DNA from: Lonicera japonica
Lineage: Eukaryota > Streptophyta > Magnoliopsida > Dipsacales > Caprifoliaceae
DNA length: 64,000 bases
Direction of reading: 5' to 3'
NCBI GenBank assembly: GCA_021464415.1
Contig: CM038470.1
Span: 40,294,099-40,358,098 of the forward strand
In this document: in pieces, positions 1 to 13,020 of the stretch
Numbering within the stretch: position 1 is the first letter of the stretch
Layout of the letters: each line of letters starts with the position of its first letter
Translations under genes and position numbers: made by a program
The notes under the pieces: model-generated
Databases searched by the model: none
The model's input: the letters and a program-made list of their open reading frames with translations, nothing else
Told to the model about the DNA's origin: nothing

Positions 1-2716
1 ATCAACCTTCATTTCCACCATTGGAGCTCAAGGGAGAGCTTGGATGCTTGAGGTTCAGCCATCAACACTTCCTAGCACCTCAATCTTGTGAATTATCTTC
101 AATTAAGGTGGGAACAATAATATAAAACTTGATTTTACAACTATTACTTGTTGCATGTAGTGTTCTTGTACAAATTAGGTTTTTTTTGACAAAAGCTAGG
201 GTTTGATTCCATGCATGTCAGTTTGGTTAGATAAATCTTAAATTGATTGTTGGTATTGGGTAGATATTACTCAAAATACATGATTTTACTGTAGGCGCCG
301 ATTTGGGAAAGTGAGAAATTAGGTCAAATGAGTGAAACAAGTGGAGAAGATGTAAGAAGAGAGCTTTGCCATCTTCTCTTTTGTCCAACCTCATCTTCTT
401 TGCCCAGAAGGAGGAGAACGAAGGAGAAGAAGAACGGAGGAGGAGAAGAAGAAACGACCTGGTTGCTAGCTGCAAAATGAAATAGAGAAAAAGACATGAA
501 TAATGAGATATTTTATATTTAGGGTTTTGTAAATGATAAAATGACTTGTGTACCCTTGGCAATTTGAAATATTTACAATATTTATCCTTTTTTAATATCT
601 TTTTATTATTGTAAAGGCCTTTCTATATTTTATTTATTAGTAATTTGGTATCATCTTATTATAAATAAACAATATATATATATATATATATATATTATAT
701 AAATAGTAATATAATTTTAAAAAAGACATGTTTTATTGGTTGGATGTTGGAAAATTAATGTTAATTTGAAAGGTATATTATGTTTTGTTAGTATTATGTT
801 ATTTTAAAAAATATTTTTAATAAAAAATTGTTTGACCGATTAATCCCCTAGGCGCTAGGCCCCCCTCGCCGACCTAAGAGTGCCTAGTGATTTTTAGAAC
901 GTTGGTTATAATACGCAAATAATGATATGTCGATAAGGCATAGAACAAGAAATGTATTGTTAGCACCATGTGGATGATTTATATTTATATATATTGGTTT
1001 CCATATGTATGATGGATTTTGTGGCTTGTGATTTATATATTTCTTATGAATAGATGGATATACATTCCAGTTGATAAGATCACACATATGGGCTGGATTA
1101 AATACCGAGAACATGGGTCGCAACCATGTGGCTCATTATAGGACTACAGTCCCTAGGTGAAAGTCCCTAAACCATGCACAAGCAAATTAGGAGGTGACTC
1201 TACCTGTGGTTGAAAGCCCACAAAGGAGAGCATACTCGATTTATCTTGCTTTCCCATTGGACTATGTGTTATAGGTTAAAGGAGTTTTCCCAACAGCGAA
1301 GTAGTTTTATGTGACACTACCAACGGGATGGTGAGACCCGGGAAGTAGTACCACTACTAATGGACATTCACCTTTGGAGGCGTGGTCTCATAGTGTAGTT
1401 CTTCCTTGTGTTGAAGTTGGCTTGTATGGGTGTTCTTCTTGTTAATTATTTGGAGTGTTATCCCTGAGAAAATGTCTTGCGTGGGCATAACTTCAAATGA
1501 CTTACTTGATAGAACCAAGTCCCTGTGCGACGTCCTTTACATAGAGGAGACATGAATAGTTTAGAGTTAGGGATCCTTCGGGGACCTTAGCCATAGGCCT
1601 AGCCGACCGCAGGGAGAAACTAATGCATTATGCTAGAGATATGATACGAGAACCGATGTGATATTGTTGATTGTTATTACTGTTATTGTATCGTATCTTG
1701 TGTTGCTATATATAACGCCTCAGATATTACTGTGGATAAAGTAAGAACAAACACGAACATAAGACCATAATGTATATAGGGAGCATTTGACCATATCATA
1801 ATGTACTAACACATAAAGTGGGAAGTACTAATGATTATTGATCATTAGATGTAGTATATGAGCGAATGAACACATATACCCAATTTGATTAGTTGGTCAG
1901 ATCATAATGAACATAAGACATTAACATTTAAAGTGGTAATCACAATTAAGAGAATGGCTAAGTGCATAAACGTTGTGAAATAAAGTTTAGTATGAGATAA
2001 TTCATATACTTAGGTATATAATATGTATGTGGGGCTAGTATAGATTCCTTTAGAGGTGATGCCTTTTAGTTCGCCAAGTATGGAATTCATAATGAACTAT
2101 AAACAAAGTGGAAACGATATATACTTGGGTTATAGTTATGGACCTTCGGTATAAGTATGGGATAGCGTTGACCTAGAATGTAGAGTGTCGATTCACGCAT
2201 TATAATGCGGTATAAGTTAGGTTGTACTATATGTCATACGACAATTATTATGACTAGTCTCTTGTTAGTATTACTACTTCATTTGTATCTTGGTGATACT
2301 TATTTTATTGTTGATTATTTATTTATTGCATTACATTTCCATTCCCAATTGGTTCTTACTAGGCTTGTTTAGCTCATTCCCTCCTTCCCTTAAAGTTGTG
2401 TCTTACAGGTTGGGTGCACTTGGGAAAATAAGAAGTTTTCCTAAAATCTCTGATACCGGATTGACCAAGTCTATTATTTAAGTTAATATATCAAATTTGT
2501 TTATAACGCGCGTATTTTGATTGAAGTTAACATGGTGGTGCCATAAAGTAAGTTAAGCGCCTCGGACATTATATTTTGTATCGAAATTTGAGTAAGGTTT
2601 GAATTATAATGTTTACATGTGTTATTTTACTTCTATGTTGTCTAATTGAGGTTTACTTTTTTCCATTGATAATGATAGCATCCAGTGACGCCTCAATTTA
2701 GGTCTAGGGCGTAACA
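1..2716 (+). mobile_element. Forward G-LTR copy, 5' end cut off by the window start
   Basis: This is a diverged forward copy of the long LTR family seen whole at 59569-62878. Matching landmarks occur in the same order. There is an AAGGTGGGAACA motif at 105-116. A block at 1075-1640 starts with GATCACACATATGGGCTGG, as at 61241. A TTTAGCTCATTCC block with an acceptor-like TCTTACAG ends at 2408. A degenerate terminus, AGGGCGTAACA, ends at 2716. About 500 bp of the LTR start must lie before the window. Positions 286-900 do not align with the other copies and may be an inserted MITE remnant ending near 900. Small open frames inside are not conserved and I do not call them genes. Confidence 0.6.
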
Positions 2717-4535
2717 TCTTACGAGGTACAATACTAAATTAGAAGTTTAATCTGTATTATTTACAAAGTGTTTAAATACAAATACATACAACTATTATAC
2801 AATTTAGTCCTTTACATAAAACACTACAAAATGGTTCACAGACATTAAAGTCTACTAGGAATGAGCACCACGCATCAAAATAAGACACGTGCTTGTGTAC
2901 TTTAATCAAAATAAGGTTTTATATGGCACTAGTGTTTTATATACGAAAATAGTGCAATGTAAAGCCCGCATAACATTCCAACCTAACCACTAGGATACCC
3001 ATTCTAGTAACCGGAAGCTATCTGAACAAAATTACATTAGTCTTATCTCGTTTCCTTACTTACGAATCATTCCCGAAGGTTTATACTTATAAGGTAGATT
3101 CGCCAAAGTAATATGCTCAACTTAGAACACTAGCTTCCTAATGTTCGTTACGTTATGATGATCATCACTTTTCACTTTGATTATAGTTCATTATGAAATT
3201 AGTCATTTTGCGTATGGCTACTAGGCTTCACATTAGGGGTGGCAATCTAGATATTGACATGTTGTCAAGCTGCTGCCAAGATTCGTGAATAGAAAGCCTA
3301 ACGTAATATCAAGTTATCAATGGCATGTTATAGGCCAATTTAATAGTGCTTTCCACTTTGTCTAGTGGTTATGGAATCGGCAAAGTATTTCCTTACAAAT
3401 GAATAACTCTAATTTTCTTGTTAATCTTGCCACTTTAACTGTTAGTTCTTTTTGTACATTATGATCCGTCCATATCACCACGTTATGAGTAAGCATTTGT
3501 ACATAGTTTGTCATATCATAATTCAAAACACAATAATAACGAGGAGAATATAATAATGAATACTTACGCATTATAATCTTTGTTATTGTTATCTTATCAT
3601 GTTTCTAGTCTTCATTATTATATTCTCCTCATTATTATTGTTTTTTGAATTGTGAGATGACAAAGTATATACGAATGCTTACTTATAACCTTGTGATATG
3701 AACGAATCATAATGTACTTAAAGAACTAACGGTTAAAGTGGCAAGACTAACAAGAAAACTAAAGTTATTCATTTGAAAGGAAATACTTGGCCAATTCCAT
3801 TGGAAAGCATTAATAAATTGGCCTAAGATAGGCCATTGATAACTTGACATTACAGTAGACTTTCTATTCATGAATCTTGATAGTAGCTTGACAATATGTC
3901 AATATCTAGATTGTCATTCCTAATGTGAAGCCTAGTAGCCATACACAAAAGGACATATTTTAAAATGAATTATAATCAAAGTGACAAGTGATGATCATCA
4001 TAGCATAACGAACCATAGGAAGTTGATGTTGTAGGTTGAGCATATTACCTTACCGTATCAACTTTGTAAGTATAGACTATTGGGAATGATTTGTAAGTGG
4101 GGAAACAAGATAAGACTAAGATAATTTGGTTCGGGTTGCTTTCGATTATTAGGATGGGTATCCTAGTGGTTAGGTTTAGCATGCTATGTGTGATTTGAAT
4201 TCCATTATTTTAATATATAAATCATTATTGATATACAAAACCTTATTTTGTATAAAGTGCATGCGCATATGGCTTACAATGTGTATTTTTATATAAAAAC
4301 TAATATTAGTTCCTACCAAGCCCGCATTTGGCTCATTCCATCTTTCACAGGTTCTTGTAGGTTAGACTTCGTGGGTAGTGCATGATACTCATTCCTAGAA
4401 GCCTCTGATGCCCATGAACCATTTTCTATTGCTTTATGTGAAGAAATTGTAGTGGCATGTATTTGTATTTAAACACTTCGTAGATTTTACAGACTAAGCT
4501 TCTAGTTTAATATTGTGTCTTCTATGAATTGGACT
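2717..4535. repeat. Large imperfect inverted repeat (arms about 840 and 920 bp)
   Basis: The left arm 2717-3558 reads, on the opposite strand, like the right arm 3613-4535, with a short spacer of about 54 bp. Matching landmarks include TCTAGATATTGACATGTTG (3247-3265) against its complement near 3900, and TTTAAATACAAATACAT near 2772 against its complement near 4462. By eye the arms agree at roughly 85 percent. The right arm is the 3' part of a forward G-LTR. The left arm is the same segment reversed. This probably formed by insertion or rearrangement of two copies head to head. A transcript through it could fold into a long hairpin. Confidence 0.75.
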
Positions 4536-4812
4536 AAAATGTTTTAAGCATGTGGAGTGGTTATGTGATTGGATGTGAATATGATTTGCGTGAAAATATT
4601 CTAATTCCCATAGGCTGGTTTATTAATTATATGGACTCCACTTGCCGAATTTTTTTAAAGGAGATTTTAAAACTAAATATGGCTTTAATCATGTTTTTAA
4701 CAAGATTTTTTTTAAGTTTTAACTTTTGTATTTAAATCCTTTGTCGTGCAAGATATCCGTGATTAATCAAGTTCCGGAGGTCTAACTTCAAAACTAGATT
4801 TGGGGCGTCACA
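3613..4812 (+). mobile_element. 3' part of a forward G-LTR
   Basis: The segment carries the conserved 3' half of the family. TTTGGCTCATTCCATC at 4328 is followed by a pyrimidine-rich acceptor-like TCTTTCACAG ending at 4350. A CCTCTGATG motif lies near 4404. The terminal block ends in GGGGCGTCACA at 4812. No primer-binding site follows, so this is a solo or truncated LTR. Its 5' part is missing and replaced by the inverted-repeat junction. Confidence 0.65.
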
Positions 4813-5891
4813 TTATTTCCTAATTATACCTCATATGGTTTTTGAGACTTGTATACATATTTTCACTATAGGCTAGGCACTATCGTTATATTAGTTGGTC
4901 AGGATACCTGAGTTGCCTAGATGCAATTATCGTTATATATATTAGCCTATGGCAGGCTTGTCACTAGGTGTCTCGTGGGAGGACTTGACTATGGTAACCA
5001 ACTGTGCACAGTAGATTGTTATACCTAATTCATTAATATGTCCTATAGGAGGACATGGCTATGGCAACCATATTATTAGTCTTCTTATGGAAGGAACGTA
5101 CTTGGGAGATGTCTAAAAAACCATTTAAACTTTTGTTCCCGTGGTCGGAACTTAATCAGAATAGATTCAAGCTACCAGTTACACTAGTGCCTACTTTTGA
5201 TAAGTATACTTTAGTGGTATTTTCCCTTCTGTATTGTATTTTGAGAAGATGAATTTACCTTGTGACTACTCTATTTTTCAAGATGGCACATTGCATGTGT
5301 ATGACAAATATGAGTTTTACTATACAAAATCATATAGTTCCCACTGAGCATTGTTTTGGCTCACTCCCATTTTCTAAATAAAATAGTGTTGAAGGTTTTT
5401 CATCGGTGTTGGTGCATTTCTCAAAGTATAGCAGCTTCTGATCACCTTGATCTCGTATTAGTATCCCATGGAGGGATATCTCGACGTTATTTACCTTTTT
5501 AGAACTTTATGTATTAACGTAAGGACCTAATTGTATTCTTTAATGCAAGATGAATATATATGTATTCAGAAATACATTGAATTTATTGCGTAATTATTAT
5601 TTAGTTTATGGAAAACATCTTGGAAACATTTTGATGTATCAAGTACGATTTGCGTAATCGAATGATTATCGAATTGCACTCCAATGGATGGATTGATAAT
5701 TTAGAGTTTGTATGATGTACTTTTCAAAAGAGTTTTCTTACTCATAACTTTTTTCTTAAATGAGTACACTTTTATTAAAGGATTTGATAAATTACCAACT
5801 TTTACACAACACCCGCTGTTGAGAGTGATAGCATTTGTGATTATCTGGGTCTCGGGGGTCTGAACCTGATAATGAGACACGGGGCATCATA
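4813..5891 (+). mobile_element. Forward G-LTR fragment, second subfamily
   Basis: This 3' fragment belongs to another subfamily of the same LTR group. It contains the TTCCCACTGAGC block at 5339 and GGCTCACTCCC at 5359, and ends in a degenerate terminus ACGGGGCATCATA at 5891. The middle part (about 4870-5080, with repeated 'GGAGGACATGGCTATGG'-like text) matches the reverse copy at 10950-11280. Its start is not present here. Confidence 0.55.
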
Positions 5892-6517
5892 GACAGGTAT
5901 ACAAGGACCGGTGGAAAAAGGAAATGATATGCAATCTTAGATGCTTCTCACATACTCAATAGTTTTGTGTTTTTCATTCTAGAAAGACATGTGCTTTAAA
6001 TTTTGGACTAATGTATTTGGATATGTATTTTGTTCTTTGAGACATAATTTGTATAATTAAAGACATGGTTGTATTACCTTGTTGTTGGAACCCTATTGGG
6101 GAGATTTGGACATAGTATTACTTATTTATGGTTTATGGAAAACCCTTCTCCCTTATGTTCTATATGGTTTAGAACTTTCATTGGTTGGATTTATTTTTTA
6201 ATTAGACATGTTTTGAATTAATTGGCTATTGATGGAAGCTGGGTTATATTGTAGTCAACCATTGGCCAATGGAATGACTATTTTATAAATCATCGACCCA
6301 TTGTCATTAATCACTGGGTAAAATATGGTTCACTTATAGATTTTCTTTTATTATGGATGGTTATTATACTCATGCCTATTTTCATATGAGTAACTTTGTT
6401 AAAGTGATTTTCTATAAATACTAAATTGGTCATTTAGTGTCGCCATTGAAAGTGACGACATCCGAGATTAACCAACCTTAGCGGTGAATATCTTCCTAAT
6501 GGGAGTGGAGCATCTTA
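5892..6517 (+). mobile_element. 3' end of a further forward LTR, degenerate
   Basis: The last 80 bp contain the family's terminal block (GACATCCGAGATTAACC, then GTGGAGCATCTTA in place of the usual GGGGCGTCACA). It is followed within a few bases by a primer-binding site, so this LTR end is the left LTR of an element whose internal region starts here. Most of the LTR is lost or too diverged to align. Confidence 0.5.
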
Positions 6518-6520
6518 GGT

Positions 6521-6532
6521 TGGTATTAGAGG
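6521..6532 (+). promoter_or_regulatory. Primer-binding site (initiator-Met tRNA type)
   Basis: TGGTATTAGAGG differs by one base from the TGGTATCAGAGG used by the copia element at 26884. It lies directly after a G-LTR end. This is the only place in the window where a G-LTR is joined to an internal region, and it shows that the family consists of true LTRs. Confidence 0.65.
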
Positions 6533-6658
6533 TATAGGTTTCCATTCTTCTTTGCCAAAGAGTGGGTAGGCTAGGATTTTTTTTCAGTTTGTCCTTCGTT
6601 TCCTTATATATATATTTGGATATATATGAACTGAGCTCCACATCTGTTTTTATATAGA

Positions 6659-6860
6659 ATGTCACCTAGGAAGGGAAGTTGACGTATTGTTTAGGCTAAG
6701 AACACATAGGTCAAGAAGGGGGCAGGTAATAAAGCCAATAACGCAAAACTTATTTCGTCCATGGGGTAAAATGATGAAAGAGTTCACTACGAGTCTTTCA
6801 GGAATTCTAAAAAAAAAAAAATCAACAGTCCCTAAAAGGGGATAATGTGATTGCTACTTC
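6659..6860 (+). pseudogene. Possible start of a retrotransposon gag, broken
   Basis: An ATG 127 bases after the primer-binding site opens a frame starting MSPRKGS. It is followed by lysine- and asparagine-rich text but is interrupted by stops after seven and eleven codons. Its position and basic N-terminus fit a plant Ty3/gypsy gag start (inference). No protease, reverse transcriptase or integrase motif follows before 7714. Confidence 0.3.
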
Positions 6861-7714
6861 TTGGTGTTGTGTGATCGATTGATATATTTGCTAAATAACA
6901 CAACACAAGCTTTAAATAGGAAAATTGATTTAAACAATTAAGGATTGACTCTGCTTTATCAAACTATAATGAGTTTTCAATATAAACCCCAATATCAACC
7001 CTAGGCATATGATCCCCATAAACCTTTCAATTAGTATTAGAGAATGGACATAAGAATGGTTATACTCCATGCAAGAGGAAGATTTGGGCCCTAAAAAGGA
7101 TCATTGCACATACTTTGGTGTTAGGGAGTCTGCCTAGCTTGGGATTGGCTGGATGGATGGCTATGCCAGCTGAGTTTATTACTTCGGTCGGTTTTAGCTC
7201 GTTACGCCACCGAAGCAAAGTGGATTTTTGATTGTGAATTTTCTAAATGTTTTGAAATTCTTTACTTGGATGCGATGTATTTGTAATTGCTTTGTTTTTT
7301 CAGGTATCTATAAATTTTCATGATTATAAACTTAATTTGGAGATATATGTGCATATTGTGTTGATAATTCGATAACCGGTAGCATGTTATTTCAATCATA
7401 TAAGAGTTTTTGTGTATGTCACATACACTACACTGCATGATCTACATTGATGCATATGTAGGCATTTTTCTTTTAATTTGAAACTTTTTAAACTCCCATA
7501 TACTATTTATTTAGGGATATATATTCTAAGAAAACATGATTGATTAATGTAGTGAGATTTTTGAGATACAATTTTGAGTGAAAAGTAAAAGATAAGCATG
7601 TGAGGCGAAAATGTACAGGGGAAGGAAAAAAGGCTACCATAGTTGAAGGATAACTAAAAGCTTTAAATAGAAATAAATGGTCACCACTAGAGGAGCAAGC
7701 ATCCATCAAAGACT
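6861..7714. other. Unassigned AT-rich stretch
   Basis: I see no coding motif or defined element boundary. It probably contains decayed internal sequence of the element that starts at 6521. Confidence 0.4.
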
Positions 7715-8441
7715 ATTAATGAATTATAGAGCAAAAGACTACTAACCTTTAAAAGAAAACCATATAATTTGATCATTCACAAGGAAACGTGATTGTGAAT
7801 TTTCCTATCTAAAAAAGGGGAAACATATGTCTTGGATCAAATTAGAGTGTCCCCCAATAATTACAAGTTTGCGAGAAAAGGGAAATTTGGCAACATTAAG
7901 ATTGGGAGTAGGATCAAATATCACGATTATCAGCAGTTTGATAGCTTAGATACGAAATATATGAATATGAAGGTAATGTCGATCAGAGAGGAAGTATAGG
8001 CGGCGAGAGTGAGGATGTGAAACATAAACCTAATCCTATAAGTTGTGCATACATACATTCTTGTACATATATATATACAAGGTAATTTTTAAAAACTATT
8101 AAATAATAAGGTAACAATAAATTTCCTACCTAATACGGAAAGACTGGACAAGGCAACTTAGGAGGCAGTTGCCCTTACCAAATTTGGATCTAATCATGCC
8201 CCTCAAATATATTATTTAATAGTTTGTCATATTGGGGCCATATGGGGGCAAGTTTAGCCAGATGACCTGGATTTATGGATCTAACCCGAGTCCATAACCC
8301 CAAAAATAAACTAGACAAAGGCCACAACCACACTGTAATACACTATAGAAGCCTAAGAGCGGCAACAACAGGGCTATTTGCGGCTACACAAGACTAAGCC
8401 ACAATTCGTCTCAATACTTGAGTATCATCAATGTGGCCTAT
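7715..8441. repeat. Dispersed repeat R1, copy 1
   Basis: This stretch aligns nearly end to end with 37093-38045. Shared text includes ATTATAGAGCAAAAGACTAC at the left side, GTGAAACATAAACCTAATC in the middle, and CAGTTGCCCTTACCAAATTT towards the right. It has no coding frame and I cannot see clear termini. Copy 1 lacks the 188-bp SINE present in copy 2 and so preserves the empty site near 7846-7870. Confidence 0.7.
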
Positions 8442-8451
8442 TTTAAATTAT

Positions 8452-9410
8452 TGCAGATTGTATGCCTAGGTTGATTTTAGGATTTTTATCAAAAATTTAT
8501 TTGAGATTTGATAAGATGAAGCAAAAACCTTAGGTTTAATCAGTTTTATGGTCAAAATCATGTGTTATGCTATCTAGCAGATAAACCAATCAATTATACA
8601 AAGTAATCACACAACAAACCAGGAAGTAACGAGGTATCTTTACTTATGTACGACTAAACCTAGGGACTAGCTGGTAATGTTTCACTATGACAAAACGAGA
8701 TTACAAGCCATGACCTGACTTACAAGCAATAGTTTCTCACTACCTATGGAGTTGTCTTTTCATTTATTGATCAACGAATCCTCGCTGCAGTTGGTATTAG
8801 CAAACGCTTCCACAAGTTGTCTGATATCTCGATGTCAATACGCCCTTGACGATCTTAATATAATTCTTCACCTCTTGTCAAGTAATCTATGTATCGACCC
8901 AGTCTCTAAGACACCCTCCACATGGTTTTGTTTTTAGCAGGAGTCACTAACTAGCAAAAGGCCTTTTGGGGGTGTCTTGGTGTTTCCCGCTAAAAACAAA
9001 ACCGTGCGACTTTATGCTAAAGCGGACAATATCTTGCTAGGCTTGAGATCGGGTCGTTACAATATCCCTTATCGCAAGCTAGCCACTTCGCTTGACTCGA
9101 ATTCAATCGCAACTAAAGCCTCCCCAAAGGATCTATCAAAGGTTGAAACCCTGGTTTTCAGAATAAAGAATAAATGATTTTAATTTTTGCCGTTTTTTCG
9201 ATTTTTCACCATTTTGGGAATAAGATAACTCTTGGAACATGTTTCAAACAGTATACTAGAGTTTCTTCATTTATTTATGTCGAGCATACATAACGAAATC
9301 AGTAGAACACCTGGTAAAACTAAAAAAATGCATGTTTAATTCAAAAAGTTTCAAATTCGATTTTAATGCTCATGCTCCAAATTTACCATTTTTAAAGAAC
9401 GAATTAGACT
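8452..9410 (-). mobile_element. Fragment of copia LTR family X
   Basis: It matches the LTR at 14093-14935 and 22195-22500. Matching text includes TGCCTAGGTTGAT at the left edge, ACCAATCAATYA near 8587, and ATAACTCTTGGAACATGTT near 9224. It also has internal deletions relative to that copy. The similarity stops near 9410. Orientation is taken from the polypurine tract and gag of the other copy. It may be the other LTR of the same old element or a separate fragment. Confidence 0.55.
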
Positions 9411-9604
9411 ATAAAATTTTTATTTTTCACTATCAGGTTTTCTAATTTTATTTAAAAATTCAGTCTTCTTGGCCTTTTGATTTTTTGACACTTGCCTTGT
9501 CTGTTTTGAGCAAAAGTTTTTGACATTCTCCTAAAAAAGCATCATAATTTGAATGAATATCCGTAAAGTCATCAGATCCTCATCATCATAAAGTGAATTA
9601 TTAA

Positions 9605-10154
9605 GAGTTATCAATAATTTCCCCCTTTAGTGTTTGCTAATTTTTTTACTTTTGTCCATGAAGTTCATTTTGCACAATACCCGTCCTTAAATTAAGTTTG
9701 CTCCTGTTCTCTCTTTAGTCCGAAACCCTACTCACATTTAGGTTTTTGGATGAAGAAGACTTTTTGTGTTGCACGTGGGCATTGTAGCAGGGTAAAATGG
9801 TCAAGCTACTATAATGCTTTAATTCCCAACTCATTTTTCCATAATTAGAGTCTTCAATGTAACCAAAATGCTTTTATTTGTTCATTTTTTCTTTATGTTG
9901 TTTTTCCAACTCCATGCTTTGATTTTATCCTAATTTGGTCTTAAAGAAAACATAAATGAGAGCATTATAGTGGCTTAACCTTTGTACGCCGCTACAGTGC
10001 CCACGTGCACGCACATGTTCTTTTCCGTCCAAAAACTTAACTAGGTGTGGAGTTTCGGACTAAAGTGAAAACGAGAACAAACTTTAAGGACGAATATTAT
10101 GCAAAATGAACTTCATGGATGAAAGTACAAAAGAGGGTAAATTATTAACAACTC
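9605..10154. mobile_element. Foldback MITE, Mutator-like, 10-bp target duplication
   Basis: Long imperfect terminal inverted repeats of about 135-150 bp start GAGTTATCAATAATTTCCCC at 9605 and, on the other strand, GAGTTGTTAATAATTTACCC at 10154. Both arms carry CATGAAGTTCATTTTGCA and TTTAGTCCGAAAC. The element is flanked by the perfect direct repeat GAATTATTAA at 9595-9604 and 10155-10164. A duplication of 9-11 bp with long inverted ends is typical of Mutator-like elements. The 550-bp unit has no transposase, so it would depend on one supplied in trans. Confidence 0.88.
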
Positions 10155-10306
10155 GAATTATTAAATTTGAAATCCTTTGATTTACTTATTTTAAGAAAAC
10201 TTTTGTGGCAAAAACAACAAACTCATAAGACTCCGGATTTTCCTCAGCATCACTCAGAGTAGAATTTATTCCCTTTTGCCCATACACCATTTTTAATCTC
10301 CTAATC

Positions 10307-13020
10307 TGTAACGACCCTCTTTTAAAAGCAGGTGCTACTGGATGCTGTCCCTAACAACAGCTAAATATAAAAAGAAAAGAAAATACAATTTGAATGAAAA
10401 TCATGAAATTCTGGATAAAATTCGACATGAAGTCTCCATAACTGCTTAAAACCAAAACCTATTTAGATTACAACTAATATATATATATATATATATATAA
10501 TAATTAACTCTACAATCTCCAAATGTAAGTATCATTATTACAAATCAAATTCAGTACAACTCCAATTATTTAATACATTACATATACACAACTATATGAC
10601 ATCTACGAAATATAATATGAGACTCATAGTATCAGAGGACTAAGAAGTACTCGCATCCTTAACACGAACCCAACTAAAACCTAGAATGTGTCTGCAATGA
10701 GAAATGAAGGAATGACCAAACTGGCCTAGTGGGAACTAATGGGGAAAGGGTAAGTGCATTGCAATAAATAAAAAATATAATTGATAGTCCAATAAGTATC
10801 ACCAATATACAAATGAAATAATAATATTAATCACAAGGTTAGTCATAATAACAGACGTAAGAAAAATAGAGTACAATTATAACATACGAATAACATGAAA
10901 GGCATTAATCTTATACCACCGTATGATACCTGACGCTCTGTCCATCCACTAGGACATGTGCAACTGGTAGCTCGAATCTATCTCGGCTACGTTCTGTCCA
11001 CGGGAATAATAATGTAACTAGCAGTTCGGACGTATCCCAGTTACATTCCATCCACAGGAATAGTATTAATATGGCTTCCATAGCCAAGTCCTCCTATAGA
11101 ACGTAATAGGTCAACTAGGTATAACAATCTACTATGCACAATATGGCTCCCATAGCCATGTCCTCTCATAGGACAACTAGTGACAAACCTGCCATAGGCT
11201 AATGCATAATAATAATCACATTTAAGCAATCAAGGTATCCTGTCCAACTGGTATAACTATAGTTCCCGATCATAGCCAACTTATATATAAATTCTAAAAA
11301 TCATATAAGAAATCCTAAACATATGAGATATATAAACAACCTTCCATAGGTGTAGAAATCTCATTAAATACCAAAGCAGTAGTAAAGTCTCATACTTTAC
11401 CAAAAATAGTAAGCTAACCATTATCATAGTAGCCCCAACAATAATACTACCATGAAATATATATATATATATATAAAACAAATATCAAACAAATGTCATT
11501 TTATAAGTTTTAGTACCAAACTCACAAGATCAACCCACCATTGTTACCATTTATAAGTTTATACGTATCCTATATCCGTAACTTATAAAAGTGTGGATTT
11601 AAGTCATTCTTACACAAACCATGTGTTTCGAATTTCAAGAACAATAAAGATAGTCTTTTCCATTTATTCACCATGCATTTGCACTTATACTAGCTAAGTT
11701 TCTTAATTTCAAACATTTAGTAAAGACTAGTAAGAGGAGTAATACTAGAACTGCTAGTAATATCATCAAACACCTCATTTATATTTAACCACAAGCTTAA
11801 ATATGATTTTAATGTGATGTATATTAAGCGAGTAAGGTAATTTATGGAAAAATCCCAATTATTAGACATACATGTGGTGTATCAAGCCATTTTAGTACCA
11901 AAATCCAAAAGTAACACTTGAATAGCAACATGCATTATGATCAGCCTTTATATTCATCAACTACAATACATATAATAACCATATATAGGCTCTGATCGTA
12001 CTTAATAAGCTTGAACCACAAACATGCAAAGGAAAATACGAATTTGGTACCTAAAGTCTAGCATTACTACTCAATCAACCATTTAAATCAAGGAATTGAA
12101 GAAAGAAGGGGAGTTCCCACCTCTATTGAAGATTTAGCACAAGAAGATTGAGGCATTTGTAAAGAAATGATGGCTGGATACTCCCAAAGTTTTAACCCTC
12201 TAAGCCCAAAGCATAGGAATGAGTGAAGATGGAGAAGAAAGTGCAAAACTAGCTTGAATCTTCAATTTAAAGTGAATGATCCTTGAAAACCCTATCAAAT
12301 CACTCATTCATTCTCTCTCTAAGAGCTCTCATCTATTTTGGGGAAGGTATGACAATTTTGTGGTGTTTGGAGGTTTAATTTGGGGGAAAATCGGGTCAAA
12401 ATGAGATGGGACGGGTCAAACCCGATTTTCTAAAGTTTCTGGTACACTGTTCTTATATTGACCATAACTTTTTACTCGGAGCTCCGATTGATGTACCGTT
12501 TTTTCCTAATTAAAGATGACTCAAAAATCTAAAACTTTTTTATCTTGAGGTTTTTCCAAATTCGTAATATATAAATGCCAGAAATTCAGGAAAGTTACAG
12601 GTTTGCCGAAAACAACAATTGTCACTGTGCATTAGGCTGATTCTATCATCAACTTTGTGCTCAGTTTTGACATTATTAGAGCTTAAATTAGGCTTACCTT
12701 CCAACATAAAAGTTGAATATGGGTCAAATATCTTCCTAATGCTTCAAACGGTGAGTCATTTGAAGTTCGGATGAAGAAGTTATGGTCTTCCAAAGTTGGA
12801 CTAAAACTCATTTCGCCAAAACTTGATTTTTCACCGTCAACCTATCAAATTAAATTACGGATATTCGAAATGCATTTCAAAAATAGACGCATATGAAGAA
12901 TCACTAATATGAATTTTAGAAGGTGTTTAATTGATTAAAACACCCCTTAAAGTAAGCATGACTACCTAGCGTGCTTTCCTTGTCGGTAAAAAGGCAAAAG
13001 TGAGGTTGAGTGGCCAAAAC
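10307..13020 (-). mobile_element. Reverse G-LTR copy
   Basis: It begins TGTAACGACCCTC, the mirror of a G-LTR end. On the minus strand it shows a donor-like AGAG|GTGGGAAC (GT at 12120-12119), a block GTTCCCACTAGGCC near 10735, and an acceptor CTCATTGCAG ending at 10692. Upstream of the donor (minus sense) lies CTCTTAGAGAGAGAATG near 12315, the presumed transcription start zone. The middle matches 4870-5080 and 40620-40930. The far end is not clear. I place it near 13020 by comparison with other copies. Confidence 0.55.

Noticed and set aside
286..900. A possible MITE ending in GTGATTTTTAGAACGTTGG
   Set aside because: The right end resembles a common plant MITE terminus, but no matching left end or target duplication is visible.
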